A stretch of 64,000 bases of DNA, taken from NCBI RefSeq assembly GCF_033568475.1, contig NC_133122.1, forward strand, positions 18,917,206 to 18,981,205. Reading direction: 5' to 3'. Below, piece by piece: positions 35,884 to 47,872 of this stretch. The translations under genes were made by a program, and so were the position numbers. The stretch's first letter is position 1. Every line of letters begins with the position of its first letter. The stretch comes from Henckelia pumila. Taxonomy: Eukaryota > Streptophyta > Magnoliopsida > Lamiales > Gesneriaceae. The notes under the pieces were generated by a model. The model was not told the DNA's origin, ran no database searches, and saw nothing but the letters and a program-made list of their open reading frames with translations.

Positions 35884-37651
35884 TACGGTATATATATATA
35901 TACGTATATAGATATATATTATAATAATATATATAAGGATATATACTATTATTATCATATATATGTATAGATATATGTATATATTTATTACGATATATAT
36001 ATACATATATATATATATATGCATTATTGTTATTATATATATTATTATATATAGATATGTGTATATATATGCAATACGATATGTATATATAAACATATAT
36101 AGATATATATATATATATATAATATAATAATAGTAATCATGCTTTGCATTAAATGCAAAGCATGATTGCCGAAACAGTAATTGGGCTGACTGTCCGAATT
36201 TAATTCGGGCAGTGTTCGGGCAGTAGTTGTAGGGGTGAGTCTGAAAATGTTTCGGGCAGTAGTTGTAGGGGTGAGTCTGAAAATGTTTCGGGCAGCCTTA
36301 CACATATACATATTTTTCGAAAAGAGTTTCGGATCCGATGCGATTTTATAAAATATTTTTTTATGAAATAAATAATTAGAATGTGATTTTAATTATTTAT
36401 AGTAAAAGGAGTTTTACAAGAAAATCAATTATTATTGAATTAATTAGAAATTAAATAAAGGAGTTTATTTAATTTTTTAATTCATTTAATAATTGTGGCG
36501 GTTAGTGATAAAATTACAAGATACATGAAATTGATGAATTATATAATATGTGATATTATATGCATGAAGGATGATTGAGAGCCATGACCAATGTGCTAGG
36601 TGTATGTTAGGATATTTTTCATGTCTCAACTTGTATAATTTTATTTGATAAAATTAAAGTGAGCCTGGTTTATGGCTCGTTCCCACCCCTTGATATGTAT
36701 CCCTTATGTGCCATGACTATTCAAATGTAAATATTTGTAATAGTGGAAGATCAAGATTAGAAGATGGTGGACCCGATGATCAAGATGCGACATGTAAAAT
36801 ATTGGAAGCTTATGTAATAAGTTGCATTTGCATCCCTGCATTTACCTAGGATTTGGACCTTGATCCATGCTTGGCTCGCATGGATCAAATAGTATTGGCA
36901 ATCGATCATACTTATTTAATTGTCATACTATGATATATGCGATATATAGTAATATGCATGTATGTATATTATTCGATAATATAGTTGCATGAATCCGGCA
37001 AACATACAAACTCATGGCACGCGATTTTAAATAAAATGATGAGACAATTTCAAAATTAAAATCCCTCATTTTGAATATGATTCAAAATTTATATCAAGCA
37101 ATAAAAGTAAAAATTAAAAGAGTTTAATTTATTCTTGTCTTCCATCAACGGTGGTTGCATGTTGAACGCTACCCGCGGTCAGTGTCTGGCTCATATTATT
37201 GGGGAGACCTGGACGCCGGAAAGCTGTGACTTCCACTGACATAGGTGATGTGAATTGGGTGGAACTCCCATGACTTCAGCTCATATTATTGAGGGAACTC
37301 ATGGCGACCGTCTACTACGATTCAACATTGATGGGTCGGCTTGACACTCGAAGATAAACGACGTCATATTATTGGGTCCTTATCAAGAGTGAGACGAAAC
37401 ACGTAGAGGTTGCATGGGGATGCAATTGGTCTCTACCTTTTAGAAATTATGATTGGCTGATATTATTCGGGATCTTAGTTGTCTAGATTGGACTCTACGT
37501 GCTCACTAAGGAAATACGATTTCCGTTTTTCATCAGAGGGTGGTGAAAATGTCAAAATAGTGGGAGGAAATTTATAAAATCAAAGTCCATATTTTATATC
37601 TTATAATTATTTTAAAATAATTAGTAACGATTATCTGTTTTCAATTTCAGT
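35641..37651 (+). repeat. Copia leader with expanded TA-rich tract and internal repeats
   Basis: The untranslated leader holds a (TATATAGATATATGTA)-like tract at 35757-36120, a perfect 31-base palindrome at 36136-36166, and a 36-bp unit duplicated in tandem at 36217-36288 (starting CGGGCAGTAGTTG). CATATTATT followed by a G-rich stretch recurs at about 37192, 37282, 37375 and (as GATATTATT) 37459. No coding function is visible. Confidence 0.7.
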
Positions 37652-38380
37652 ATGTTTAAGATGTCGACACGCAATCCACTTTCTGCTATTCTTGAACAAA
37701 ACAAGCTAACTGGACCTAATTATCAAGACTGGCTAAGAAATCTAAAGATTGTTCTAAACTCTGAGAGGATTGCGTATGTGCTTGAAAAGAAGCCACCAAA
37801 GGAAGCACCTCCTAAAATCAGTGAGACTGAGTTAGCCAAGCTTGAGAAATGGTGGGATCATGATCTCCAAGCTAAGAGCTACATCCTGGCTTCTATGTCG
37901 AATGAACTGAAAAGGCGGTTCGAGGATGCTGCGAATGCTGCTGACATTCACTTTCATCTGAAAGAGTTATACGGTGTTCAAACTCAATCAGAAAGACATG
38001 CAACTGTGAAAGAACTCATGACTACACGCTTGCGAGAAGGGGCTTCGGTCCATGAGTATGGTGTTAGGATGATTGGGTTAGTTGAGAAATTAGTGGGACT
38101 CAATGTGGTTATGCCTCATGAGCTCTCGATTGATATTCTCTTGTTGTCTTTACCTTCCTCGTTCGACGGATTTGTGGTTAATTTTAATATAAACAAGATA
38201 GAGACCACCCTTGAAGAGTTGATCAATATGCTTGTTAATTATGAAGCCACAATCAAGAAAGAAAAGCCTGTTCTGCTTTTGGGCTCGTCGTCTGGGACGA
38301 AAAAGGGAGCCCAAAACAAGGAAAAGAAGCGTTCTGCCCCTGCAGTTAAGAATAAGCCTAATAAGAAGCCATACAAATAA
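37652..38380 (+). pseudogene. gag: Copia gag (capsid region), ends at a premature stop
   Basis: The 242-residue product has the copia Gag core: LTGPNYQDWLRNLKIVL near the N-terminus, WDHDLQAKSYILASM in the middle, and a basic C-terminal tail. It would form the cytoplasmic virus-like particle. The frame stops at TAA (38378-38380) just before the zinc knuckle, which continues in the same frame as C-x2-C-x4-H with Phe where the last Cys belongs. So both the stop and the knuckle change damage nucleic-acid binding. Confidence 0.88.
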
Positions 38381-41300
38381 CCTGCTCAAGGGCCCAAAAG
38401 GCCAAATAAATCAGAACAAGTCTGTTTCCACTGCAACAAGCCTGGACATTGGAGGCGTAATTTCACTGAATATCTTGCCCAGAAGCGTTCTGGCCATGGT
38501 ATGTTTTATATTGAAATTAATATCTCAATGAATTCTTCTTCTTGGGTATTGGATACCGGATGTGGTTCTCATCTATGCAATGATTTGCAGGTGATGACAA
38601 GAAGCAAGAAACTTAGAGAAAGTGAGACCTTTCTAAGACTTGGAAATGGAGCAAGGGTTGCTGCCAAGGCCAAAGGAGATATTATTTTAATATTAAACAA
38701 TGATTTTAAGTTGCTTTTGAGAGATTTTTTGTATGTTCCTGATTTGGTTAAAAACATTATTTCTATTTCTATGCTTGATAGAGATGGTTATTCTTGTGTT
38801 TTTGCAAAAGGTGTTTGCAATATATATAAGAATGAATGTTTGATTGGAACTGGTGAATTACAAAACAATCTCTATAACTTAAAATTAAAAGATATTTCAT
38901 TGAACAATGTCCAAACAGTAACAACAACAAATAAAAGAAAACAAGATAGTCAAAACCTAGCACATATATGGCACGCTAGACTAGGTCATATTTCTCAAAG
39001 AAGGATGCACAAACTAGTGGGAGAGGGCATGTTCGACATGTCAGATATAAACTCTCTACCTACTTATGAATCTTGTGTGAAGGGAAAAATGACCAAGACT
39101 CCCTTTAATGGGAATGTAGAACGTGCACATGGTCTTTTGGATTTGATCCACACAGACGTATGTGGCCCGCTAAATGTTAGCACTAAATATGGGCAGTCCT
39201 ACTTCATTACCTTTACTGATGATTTTTTGAGATATGGGTATGTTTATTTGATGAAATAAAAGTCTGAAGCATTTGAAAAGTTCAAAAAATTCAGATCTGA
39301 AGTAGAGAAACAATTGGGTATTAAAACACTCCGATCTGATCGAGGTGGAGAATACTTGAGTACTGAATTTTTGGACTATCTTAAAGAGAATGGGATTCTC
39401 TCACAGTGGACTCCACCAGGAACACCACAATTGAATGGTGTTTCTGAACGTTGAAATCGAACTTTGATGGACATGGTTCGATCTATGATGGGATTCACTG
39501 AATTGCCTAGATCGTTTTGGGGCTTTGCGCTTGAAACTGCGGCAATGTTGTTGAATAATGTCCATACGAAGGCAGTGGATAAAACACCATATGAGATATG
39601 GATGGGAAAGGTTCCCAAATATTATTATTTGAGAATATGGGGATGTCCTGCTTACGTGAAGCAGACAGTGGGAGACAAATTGGATAGTAGATCCATTTTG
39701 TGCTACTTCGTGGGATATCCAAAGAACTCTGTTGGATATTATTTTTATCATCCAAAAGAAGCAAATGTTTTTGTTTCTAGAAATGCCACCTTCTTGGAGA
39801 AGGAGTTTCTATTAGATAGAAAAGGCAAAATGATAGAACTCGAGAAAATTCGAGATACACCCATGACTGTAGAAATTGAACCCAATCTCCAACAGCCAGT
39901 AGTTGAATCACACATACCTAGAAGGTCTGAAAGAATAATCAGACCGCCTGCAAGATATACGCTTCTTCATGAACAAGGCCATGATGAGCCTAGTGATGGA
40001 TGTGATCCACGAAACTTCAAAGAAGCAATATCTGATGCTGAATCATCTAAATGGCTTAAAGCTATGCAGTCCAAAATGGACTCCATGTATTCGAACCAAG
40101 TATGGACTTTAGTAGATATACCTGAGAGAATTGTTCCCATAGGATGCAAATTGATTTACAAGAGAAAACTTGGGGCGGATGGGAAGGTATTGACCTTCAA
40201 AGCAAGACTAGTGGCAAAAGGCTATACTCAAAGGCAAGAAGTTGACTATGAGGAAACCTTTTCACCAGTCGCTATGTTCAAGTCAATTAGAATATTGCTA
40301 GCCATAGCTGCATGGTATGACTATGAAATATGGCAGATGGATGTGAAAACAGCATTCCTCAATGGAGACATTAAAGAAGAGATCTATATGTCTCAACCTG
40401 AGGGTTTCACATCAGTAGGAAGTGAGCATAAGGTATGCAAACTTCAGAGATTGTTCTACAATCTCAAGCAGGCATCTAGGAGTTGGAATCTCAGATTTGA
40501 TAACACTATCAAAGAGTTTGGTTTTGTTAAAAATCCTGAGGAACCATGTGTGTACAAGAAAGTTAGTGGGAATGCAGTGACATTCCTAGTACTTTACGTT
40601 GATGATATCCTTCTCATTGGGAATGATATAGGATTATTGCAATCAACTAAAGTATGGTTAGCAAGTAAATTCTCCATAAAAGACATGGGTGAAGCATCTT
40701 ATGTATTGAGAATACAAATCTATAGAGATAGATCAAAAAAGATGCTGGGGCTCACCCAAGTCACGTATATTGATACCATACTTAAAAGATTCTCTATGGA
40801 AGAGTCCAAGAGAGGATACTTACCAATGTGTCATGGTGTTACTCTATCTAAATCAATGTGCCCTAAGACTGATGAAGAGATAGAGATGATGACACATATT
40901 CCCTATGCGTCAGCAATTGGTAGTATCATGTATGGTATGATATCAACGCGTCCTGATATAGCATATGCTTTGAGTGTTGCAAGCAGATATCAGGCTAACC
41001 CTGGTCCATTGCATTGGAAAGCCGTGAAAGATATTCTTAAGTACTTGAGAAGGACTAAGAATTTGTTCATGGTTTATGGCGGTGGAGAATTAAAATTGGA
41101 AGGCTATACTGATTCTAGCTTCCAATGTGACGTGGATGATTCGAAATCGACTTCTGGTTTTGTATTCATGCTTAAAGGTGCTTCTGTCTCTTGGAAGAGT
41201 TCCAAGCAAGACACAGTTGCGGATTCCACCACTGAAGCCGAATACATAGCAGCATCTGCTGCAGCCAAAGAGGCAGTTTGGATGAGAAATTTTGTCCAAG

Positions 41301-41581
41301 AGTTGGGCGTTATTCCAAATGGAGTTGATCCAGTCCCGGTATACTGTGACAACACCGGTGCCATTGCTCAGGCAAAGGAACCAAGGTCTCATAAGCGATC
41401 CAAACACATACTGAGGAAATTCCACATCATTCGGGAGATTGTGGAAAGAGGATACATATCAATCGAGAGAGTTGCCTCCACAGATAATGTTGTTGATCCA
41501 CTAACAAAGCCCTTGCCAGGACCATTGTTTGAGAAGCATCGCGAAACAATGGGATCAAAACTAATGAGTAGTTGGCTTTAG
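38381..41581 (+). pseudogene. pol: Copia pol: protease, integrase, RT, RNase H
   Basis: In one frame: damaged zinc knuckle (~38423-38465), protease with WVLDTGCGSHLC (~38540), integrase zinc motif around WHARLGHIS with Tyr at what is usually a Cys (TYESC), integrase catalytic Asp (HTDVCGP), Asp (RSDRGGEY) and Glu (GVSER), RT with QMDVKTAFLNGDI and YVDD (~40594), and RNase H with GYTDSS, STTEAEYIA and CDNTGAI, ending at TAG 41579-41581. Stops at 39257-39259 and 39452-39454 interrupt integrase. No frameshift is seen, and the stretch from 39464 through RT and RNase H is open for 705 codons. Confidence 0.92.
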
Positions 41582-41595
41582 GGCAAGTGGAAGAT

Positions 41596-42849
41596 TGTTA
41601 GAGTAGATGCCCTGCAAGCCAAATGATGGTCAGAGATTTTATTGACTCAAGTGTAATAACAATATTTATTTTAATATAATTAATCTTTTATCTGCATTTT
41701 CTTTATCTGTATACCCATGCAAGTTGCATAGATAAAGACTTTGAATATACTATAGTAAGATATGAAGTTGTACATGTGATGGCAATCATGAAACACATAT
41801 TATTAATTACTGTATATTCTAAATCAAGTTCCTAGTCGATTGAGCTGTCCGAAATAAGGATAAAGATCGCTCGAGCTCGAGACTAGAATCTGTGATGATG
41901 TGTACCATGTTTCATTGGTATGGACATAGAGATGTTCAATCATACAGATTGGTGCCCATACGATGAGTTCACTGAACTACCCTCCCTCGGACTTCCCAAG
42001 TGGTTATCATTCATCGAGTGGATAAGTCCGTGGTTATGGTTGTACACCATTAGTCCTTACGACCCGGGACAACACTGAGGCTCTACATGCTAGGACTTTA
42101 CTTTGACTCGTTTACCGACTCCATGAGGGTTATCAGGTGGCGAGGTTGGGTACAGTTGCGACATATGTAGGAGCCAGTGCATTGTAGTCGGGGATTCACC
42201 GCTCACCTACGGGTGTGGATATCCTATGCGATAAAATGAGATAATAGTGCATGGAATCTCTGGCCAGAGTGTAAGATGTGAATAAAGTGTTTACCAAGTT
42301 ACACATGCGATGCCACTATGTATTCTCAAAGACATCACATCATTATCGAAATTCACATGCAACCCTCGATGAACCAATGGTTGCAGTTTCGATCGGGATA
42401 TATGAGTTGAAGGGACTGTACTGTACGTTAACTATAATCGACTGGTTCTTGCAGGCACTATCAGTGATACCTAGGGAATCATGGGGCGGTGCTACTTAAC
42501 GCTCTTACCATGATTCGAAGGGTTAAATCAGAAATGAGTTCTGACATTTTATGATCAAGGAGTTGATGCATAGAATGAGGCTAATAAGGGTAAGCCTGGA
42601 CCCACAGCTAGCTGTATCCCTGAACCATTGAGGGTTACACAAGTACTGGTTTTCCTGTTCCCGTTGAGATAATAAATTCAAAGAGTTGAATTTATGATGA
42701 ACAAATTTGATTGGATCGATAGATAAGCTTTATAAATGGTTTATAAAAGCTTATAGAAATTTTGAGAGCAAAATTAATTAAAAGGGTTTAATTAATTTTT
42801 TTCGAGTTGGACTCGAATTTAAGGACTCACTCAATATATATATAAATGC
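41596..42849 (+). repeat. 3' LTR of the copia element, truncated
   Basis: TGTTAGAGTAGATGCC starts just after a purine-rich tract (GGGCAAGTGGAAGAT). It is colinear with the 5' LTR until about 42849 (TATATAAATGCA), where the last ~580 bases of the LTR are replaced by (TA)n and pararetroviral DNA. The missing part is not found on the far side of the viral segment within the window. Confidence 0.9.
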
Positions 42850-42900
42850 ATATATATATATATAGATATATATATATATATACGATATATATATATATGG
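42850..42900. repeat. (TA)n junction between LTR and viral DNA
   Basis: TA repeats broken by GATA and CGATA units join the truncated LTR to the truncated capsid region of the endogenous virus. Confidence 0.8.
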
Positions 42901-44100
42901 ATATAAAACATTAATACTTAAATCTTCAAATTGAGATTTTAACTTATAAAATTCATCATTATCATCATCATTGTTACTACTATAATTGCAATAATTAGAA
43001 GACTGACCTTGGATGCAATTATCACAATATTCTGAAGAATTTAAAGAATCATTATCAAGATTAATAATATCATCAATATCTTGACTAGAATCAGAAGTAT
43101 GAGAATCTTCAGAATAATTTTTCATGAAAATTTCATATAAAGTATTTTTAATATCATCAGAGATATCAAGAGATTTAATTTTCTCCTTAGCCCAACATTG
43201 ATTAGCATAATGACCAGGTCTACCACATTTATGACAGGTAATTAAAGGCTTTTTATCCTTATCTTTTTTCCAAAATTGTCTCTTCTTCGCATCTTTTTGA
43301 TTATTCCGAAATTCTTTTCGTTTTTGTTTTTTCAATATTTGTCTTTCAGACAAATGTCTCTTCCTATGAGGTTTATCTAAAGATTTATGAATCTTCTTCT
43401 TGGGTATATCAATCCCAAATTGATCACAGAAATGACCAAGCTGTTTTCTTTCAAAAATATTATGTCTTTTTAACTGATTATTTAGTTTTAAATCATTACA
43501 TAAAGATAAACCTTCCTAAATACAAGTACTTATTAAGTTACCGTAAGTATAATTATCATACTGAATAGAAATATTATCTTTACGAAGAATTTTTCTGACT
43601 CTTTCAGCAAAGAGATGAGAAAGACGATCAATAAATTTGGCTTTCCATTGATTGTTATTACAATCCGGTAATTCATAAATTCTAGAAATAAAAGTATCTT
43701 TATACCATCTGAAATCAGTAAGAGTCTTACATTTCATATTACTCAAAAGAGTTCTAATATTTTCACTATTATCAGTAAAACGACCAGTAAAATGTTCAAT
43801 AATAGTCATAATAAGACTATAAACAACATTTTCAGTCTGATTATTATTCTCTATTTTAATAGAATCATAAATATCATTTTTCTGTTGTTGAGATAAATAA
43901 TTATCCCACCAACCTTTAAGTTGGCCTGTAAAACCAGAAATAAGCATTTTTGCTATATTCTTATCAGTATTACCAGCACTTTTACAAACAGTACTATACA
44001 TAAGCATTCTATGAGCAAGATTATAAATCTGCTTATCTGTTAAACCATCAGCATTTAAATTTTTATTATAAATCAGTATTATTATTACTAAATGATTCAT
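42890..44100 (-). pseudogene. Endogenous pararetrovirus coat-protein region with zinc knuckle
   Basis: Two same-frame segments (44100-43516 and 43515 down to ~42890) are separated by an in-frame TAG at 43516-43518. The upstream part has a helical, Gag-like capsid composition. A C-x2-C-x4-H-x4-C zinc knuckle preceded by a very basic stretch lies at 43195-43236. This is the layout of a Caulimoviridae coat protein. Downstream, where protease, RT and RNase H should follow, the viral sequence ends at the TA tract. The segment is dead by stop codon, upstream frameshift and truncation. Confidence 0.78.
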
Positions 44101-45094
44101 TATTATTAATAACAGAAATATTCATATTTTTAAATTTTTCTGATAAATTTTTTTCAAATTCAGAAACAGAAGATTTAAATTTAAAATCTTGTATTTTTGG
44201 AGGAGATTGAATAGAAGAAGAAGCTATGGAAACTATATTTCTATCTTTCTTTTCTTCAATGTGTACATTAGGCTTGATCTGTTGTATGACCAATAAAATA
44301 TTATCGATATTTTTTTTTAAAGAAGTCAATTCTTCTCCTAAAAGAATAAGATATAAATTAGTATAATTTTGCTTTTCAAAAAGTTGATTAATATGATTAA
44401 TAGTAACAGACAACATATCATCCTCAAATATTTTTGAAAACGCATTAAAATTTAAAACTTTTTCATTCTTTTCTATTTGAAAAGAATTCTGTGGAGGATA
44501 CACAGATTTCTGAATATTTCCAGAAGAAAGTTTATAATTTCTTTCTATAACAGAAATATAATCAACAAAAAAGGTTTTTATAAACCAGGGAACAAAATAA
44601 ATCATTTTATTTTTTTCTGCACAATCTTTATAAAAAGTATTAATTATATAATCAAATTCTTTTTTGGAAAAACTCTTAAAATACCATTTTCTAAAAGATT
44701 TCCATTTATGATCACATAATTCTTTATTAATCTGAGCTCTTTCTCTAGATCCTTTACTGAAATCTATTTTGGTTGTACTATCCATTTAAACAAAATTCAT
44801 CTCTGAGATAGTATATGATTCTGTAATGTTCTGGACATTTTCATGAACAATATTATTTCTGTTTATAATAACCTCTTCAATGTTATTATTTTTAGAGAAA
44901 TCAGATCTAACTTCTTCTCGAATTTGAGAAGTAGAAGCTCTAGAAGATTGAGGAATACCAATTATATAATCTAGAGGAGAAATATAAGATCTAACAAATT
45001 GAGATCTAGTAATAGGCAAATAATTTTTATTTTGAAATTGTATATTAACAGATCCTTCATTAGTCTGTATTACTTGCTGTAAATCCATATTCAA
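44066..45094 (-). pseudogene. Endogenous pararetrovirus linker and coat-protein N-terminal region
   Basis: Two same-frame open stretches (45094-44786 and 44785-44066) meet at a TAA immediately followed by ATG (44788-44783). They are in frame with the movement-protein part upstream. The content is rich in Asn, Ser and Ile with charged stretches and has no catalytic motif. The frame shifts relative to the following coat-protein segment within 44066-44100. The TAA-ATG could be a real boundary or a decay product. Confidence 0.6.
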
Positions 45095-45154
45095 AATAGG
45101 ATTTCTAGGAATAGAATTTTCAAAAGTCCACTTTGATGGAAAGTCTATTTCTTC

Positions 45155-45844
45155 CTATTTAATAGATCTACGTGTAGTTATTTTAGATTTATTGAAATTA
45201 GTCTCAATAAGAACAGTTTCATTATTCTTTTTGTCAATTTTTTTACACATTGGATTTAAAGTATAAAGAGGTTTATAATAAATACGATAACATATACATA
45301 TGACTTCTGTTCCAACAGAATAATTATAACCATGAGTCTTAACATTTAATGTTAAAGAATCTAAAATATTTATATCAGTTAATGATAAAGAAATATTTGG
45401 ATACACATCAAAATAAACTGGACCATGAGCCAGACTGGATTCAATTATTCCGATTAAAGATTGTTTCCAATTTAAATTTCTACCATCTCTTAAAGCTGCA
45501 ATAAAGCTTTCAGGTAAACCTTCCAAAGTAAGAGGTCTAAAGGCAATTTGAACTAGACCTATATGAAGAAATTTATAATCTTTAGAAAATGTTAATATAT
45601 CTTTTTCATTTAATAAATGAATAACCATCTCTTCATTATTAAGAGGAATTTAAGACTCGGTAGTCTTAACAATTTGTTTAAGACCAATTTTTTCAAAGGT
45701 TCCTAATTGATAAACCATTTTAGGTTCTATTTTAGGAATAGTCCATTTATTTAATAAATCAAGATTATGAGGAATATCATATTCTTGAATTATACTGTTT
45801 TGAACAGTATTCTTCAAACGAAAAATATTCATTTGAATAAACAT
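45155..45844 (-). pseudogene. Endogenous pararetrovirus movement-protein (30K-like) region
   Basis: Two same-frame segments (45844-45650 and 45628-45155) are split by an in-frame TAA at 45650-45652, and a TAG at 45155-45157 closes the second. The second segment carries motifs of caulimovirid 30K movement proteins, including LVQIAFRPLTLEGLPESF and SLAHGPVYFDVYPN. A movement protein ahead of the coat protein in one frame fits florendovirus- or petuvirus-type organisation. Its leader lies at 46163-45858 on the same strand, but the promoter that should precede it has been replaced by the inverted junction. Confidence 0.75.
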
Positions 45845-45857
45845 GCTAAATCATAAA

Positions 45858-46163
45858 CCATTCTGGATCTTGAAACATGAGAATCATGGGAAGGTTCGAT
45901 CAAATTGGAAATAATTATTATTTAATGTTTTTATTTTACAAAAAATATATATATAAGGAGTTTACCGAGACTAATTAAGTAGATCAAGATTCAAAACAAA
46001 TACCCACAATGCTCTAAAAGCCATTTCAAGGCAAACACGAGCTGAAGGGTAGTACATGAATCTGATCTACTTAATATTAACCTCGAACCTTATAAAAAAA
46101 TTTTAACCTCCCTTTAGATCCCCATAATATCTTAAACCATTACAATACCATGGTCATTTCGTA
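45858..46163 (-). repeat. Left arm of pararetroviral inverted repeat (leader)
   Basis: This ~305-bp segment is the reverse complement of 47873-48176, with scattered small differences (for example short A/T indels). Both contain ACCATGGTCATTTCGTAG or its complement at the inner edge and CATGAGAATCATGGGAAGG or its complement near the outer edge. It corresponds to the viral 5' leader upstream of the movement protein. Confidence 0.9.
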
Positions 46164-46164
46164 G

Positions 46165-47480
46165 CTCAATTTGGAAATCAACGCCTCATAGGCCAACATA
46201 TTTATAGTTCTTCTGATAGTAATACTATCCAAAAAAATGATCCTTTATATGATGAGTTTCAAGAATTCTTAAAACAAAAATTTAAGAATAAAGTAATTTC
46301 TGATTCTGAAGAATCTTATGCAAATATTGCAAAAGAAAATGAAAATGATTCAGTATTATATACTGAAAATAAAAATAGAGAAATCATTCTTTTTGTAGAA
46401 GAAAAAGATGAGCAATGGAAAAATACTCCTTGGATTATCATGGATAGATATCTATCACATACATCATATGTTCATGGTGCTTATAAGCCAAGAGGATATT
46501 ATGAAACCCTCTTAATCTCTACAAAAACGGTGGAAATTACCCATTTTCAGAGTAATACTCAGCAAACGGAAAGTTATAACTTTTCCAAATTTATTATTAA
46601 GAAAATTATTTCTATTGAAGAATGAGGAATTTCTCCACTAGTAGAAAAAGAATTCTATTCTACTCAAAAACAAATTACTTTTAAATATAATTACTGGGAT
46701 TATATACAGAGTTTTTATACAACTCTATTCTATGAAAATTCAAAAAGAAAACATTCTTGGTTCTTGAAAATATGTGAAAATAATTCACATGACAATATTC
46801 CCAACTGGTTCATAAACTGGTGGCAATTCTTTGGGCCTTCATCAAAAATTTTACCTGAAGAATTCAAAAATTACTTTGAAGATTGGATCAGATTCTCTCC
46901 AAGAGTTATACAGAACATGACTACAAATTGGGTTAACAATAATTTATCCTGCAATTTCTTTATTGAATTCGGTATCCCATGGATCTGGAAATGGCAACCA
47001 GAATTTGGTTATAATGATCATGAAATTCCTTGTTTATGGAGGAAGAGCTTATCAAAGTTTTGGAAAAAATTGCTCAGAAATGATCCTGAAACTGAAAAAC
47101 CACATGGCATAGAGATATTACAAAAAATGGAAGAAAATATCTCTCAATACAAGAATGATTTTGCACAACAGGAGAAGGAAAAACAATCTGATGTGATAAG
47201 TCCCTTCAAAATTATTACTCAGAAATATCAAGAAATCTACTCAAAAGAACAAATGATCGACTTATATGTTGAAGAAATGAAAAAAGATTTGTTTAAAAAT
47301 ATTGGTAACACTGATACAAAATCTGATCAGTCCATGACTTCAACTGACAGCCACAATCAGTTTATCAAATTAATGCATATGCAAGATGGACAGGATCCCG
47401 AAGATGATGATCTTGAAGAAAATCAAATTGATGAAACTTTTGAAAAATTAAAAGCATCGCTAAAGTCCAAGATTGGATGA
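46165..47480 (+). pseudogene. Endogenous pararetrovirus second reading frame (unknown function)
   Basis: A plus-strand frame is open from the junction at ~46165 to 47480 except for TGA at 46623-46625. The protein has no recognised domain. Trp-rich segments (WFINWWQFFG, WIWKWQPEFG) are followed by charged, probably helical sequence and a very acidic end. Its place just before the intergenic promoter matches the downstream ORF of unknown function found in florendoviruses. The 5' end is cut by the inversion junction. The assignment rests on position and not on a motif. Confidence 0.6.
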
Positions 47481-47872
47481 AAAAGGAATCCTTTAGATAA
47501 TATATCACTTTCAACTTTTATAAAGTTTGTCAGAAGTTATTCTATTTTTTCAAGATGTAATAATGCATCTTTTTATTATTTTAATAAAAGTAGTTTTATA
47601 AGTTTAGCTTGGAATCTGGGGTTGATGTCCGGCTCTTCCTATTTATAGGTGTATTTTGTAAGTTTGGAGACATGCTTGAGTTTGTTCGCCTCTCTCTTTT
47701 CTTTCTCTCTCTATCTCTCTTGTAATAAAAGCCTTTCAGGAAATAAAAGTTTGAAGTTTCTGTTTACAATCTTTGTAAGTATTTCTCTTTTTATTTTGTC
47801 TATTTCTATTTTCTTATTTAATTTAGCCTAATGATAGGCTAAATTCTCTTTGCTAGATCATAATTATCCTAC
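47481..47872 (+). promoter_or_regulatory. Pararetroviral intergenic promoter and poly(A) region
   Basis: TATA-like CTATTTATAG lies at 47639-47648. A pyrimidine-rich stretch (CTCTCTCTTTTC) and two AATAAA signals follow at 47724-47729 and 47742-47747. TATA then AATAAA about 80-100 bases later is the usual caulimovirid arrangement for a terminally redundant transcript. It points rightward into the leader arm. Confidence 0.65.

Larger units (their letters stand above)
33795..42849 (+). mobile_element. Ty1/copia LTR retrotransposon, 3' LTR truncated
   Basis: The order is 5' LTR (33795-35627), primer site, 2-kb leader, gag, pol with the copia order PR-INT-RT-RNaseH, then a 3' LTR (from 41596) that stops at 42849. 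The shared LTR parts differ at roughly 25-30 positions over ~1,250 bases by eye, about 2%, implying a fairly recent insertion. gag-pol is one continuous frame interrupted by three nonsense codons (38378-38380, 39257-39259, 39452-39454), so it is not autonomous now. The long LTR suggests an Angela/Tork-like lineage, which I cannot confirm. The 3' target duplication is lost with the truncation. Confidence 0.92.

Noticed and set aside
35749-36096. 115-residue Tyr/Ile-rich minus-strand frame
   Set aside because: Translation of the TA-rich tract in the copia leader.
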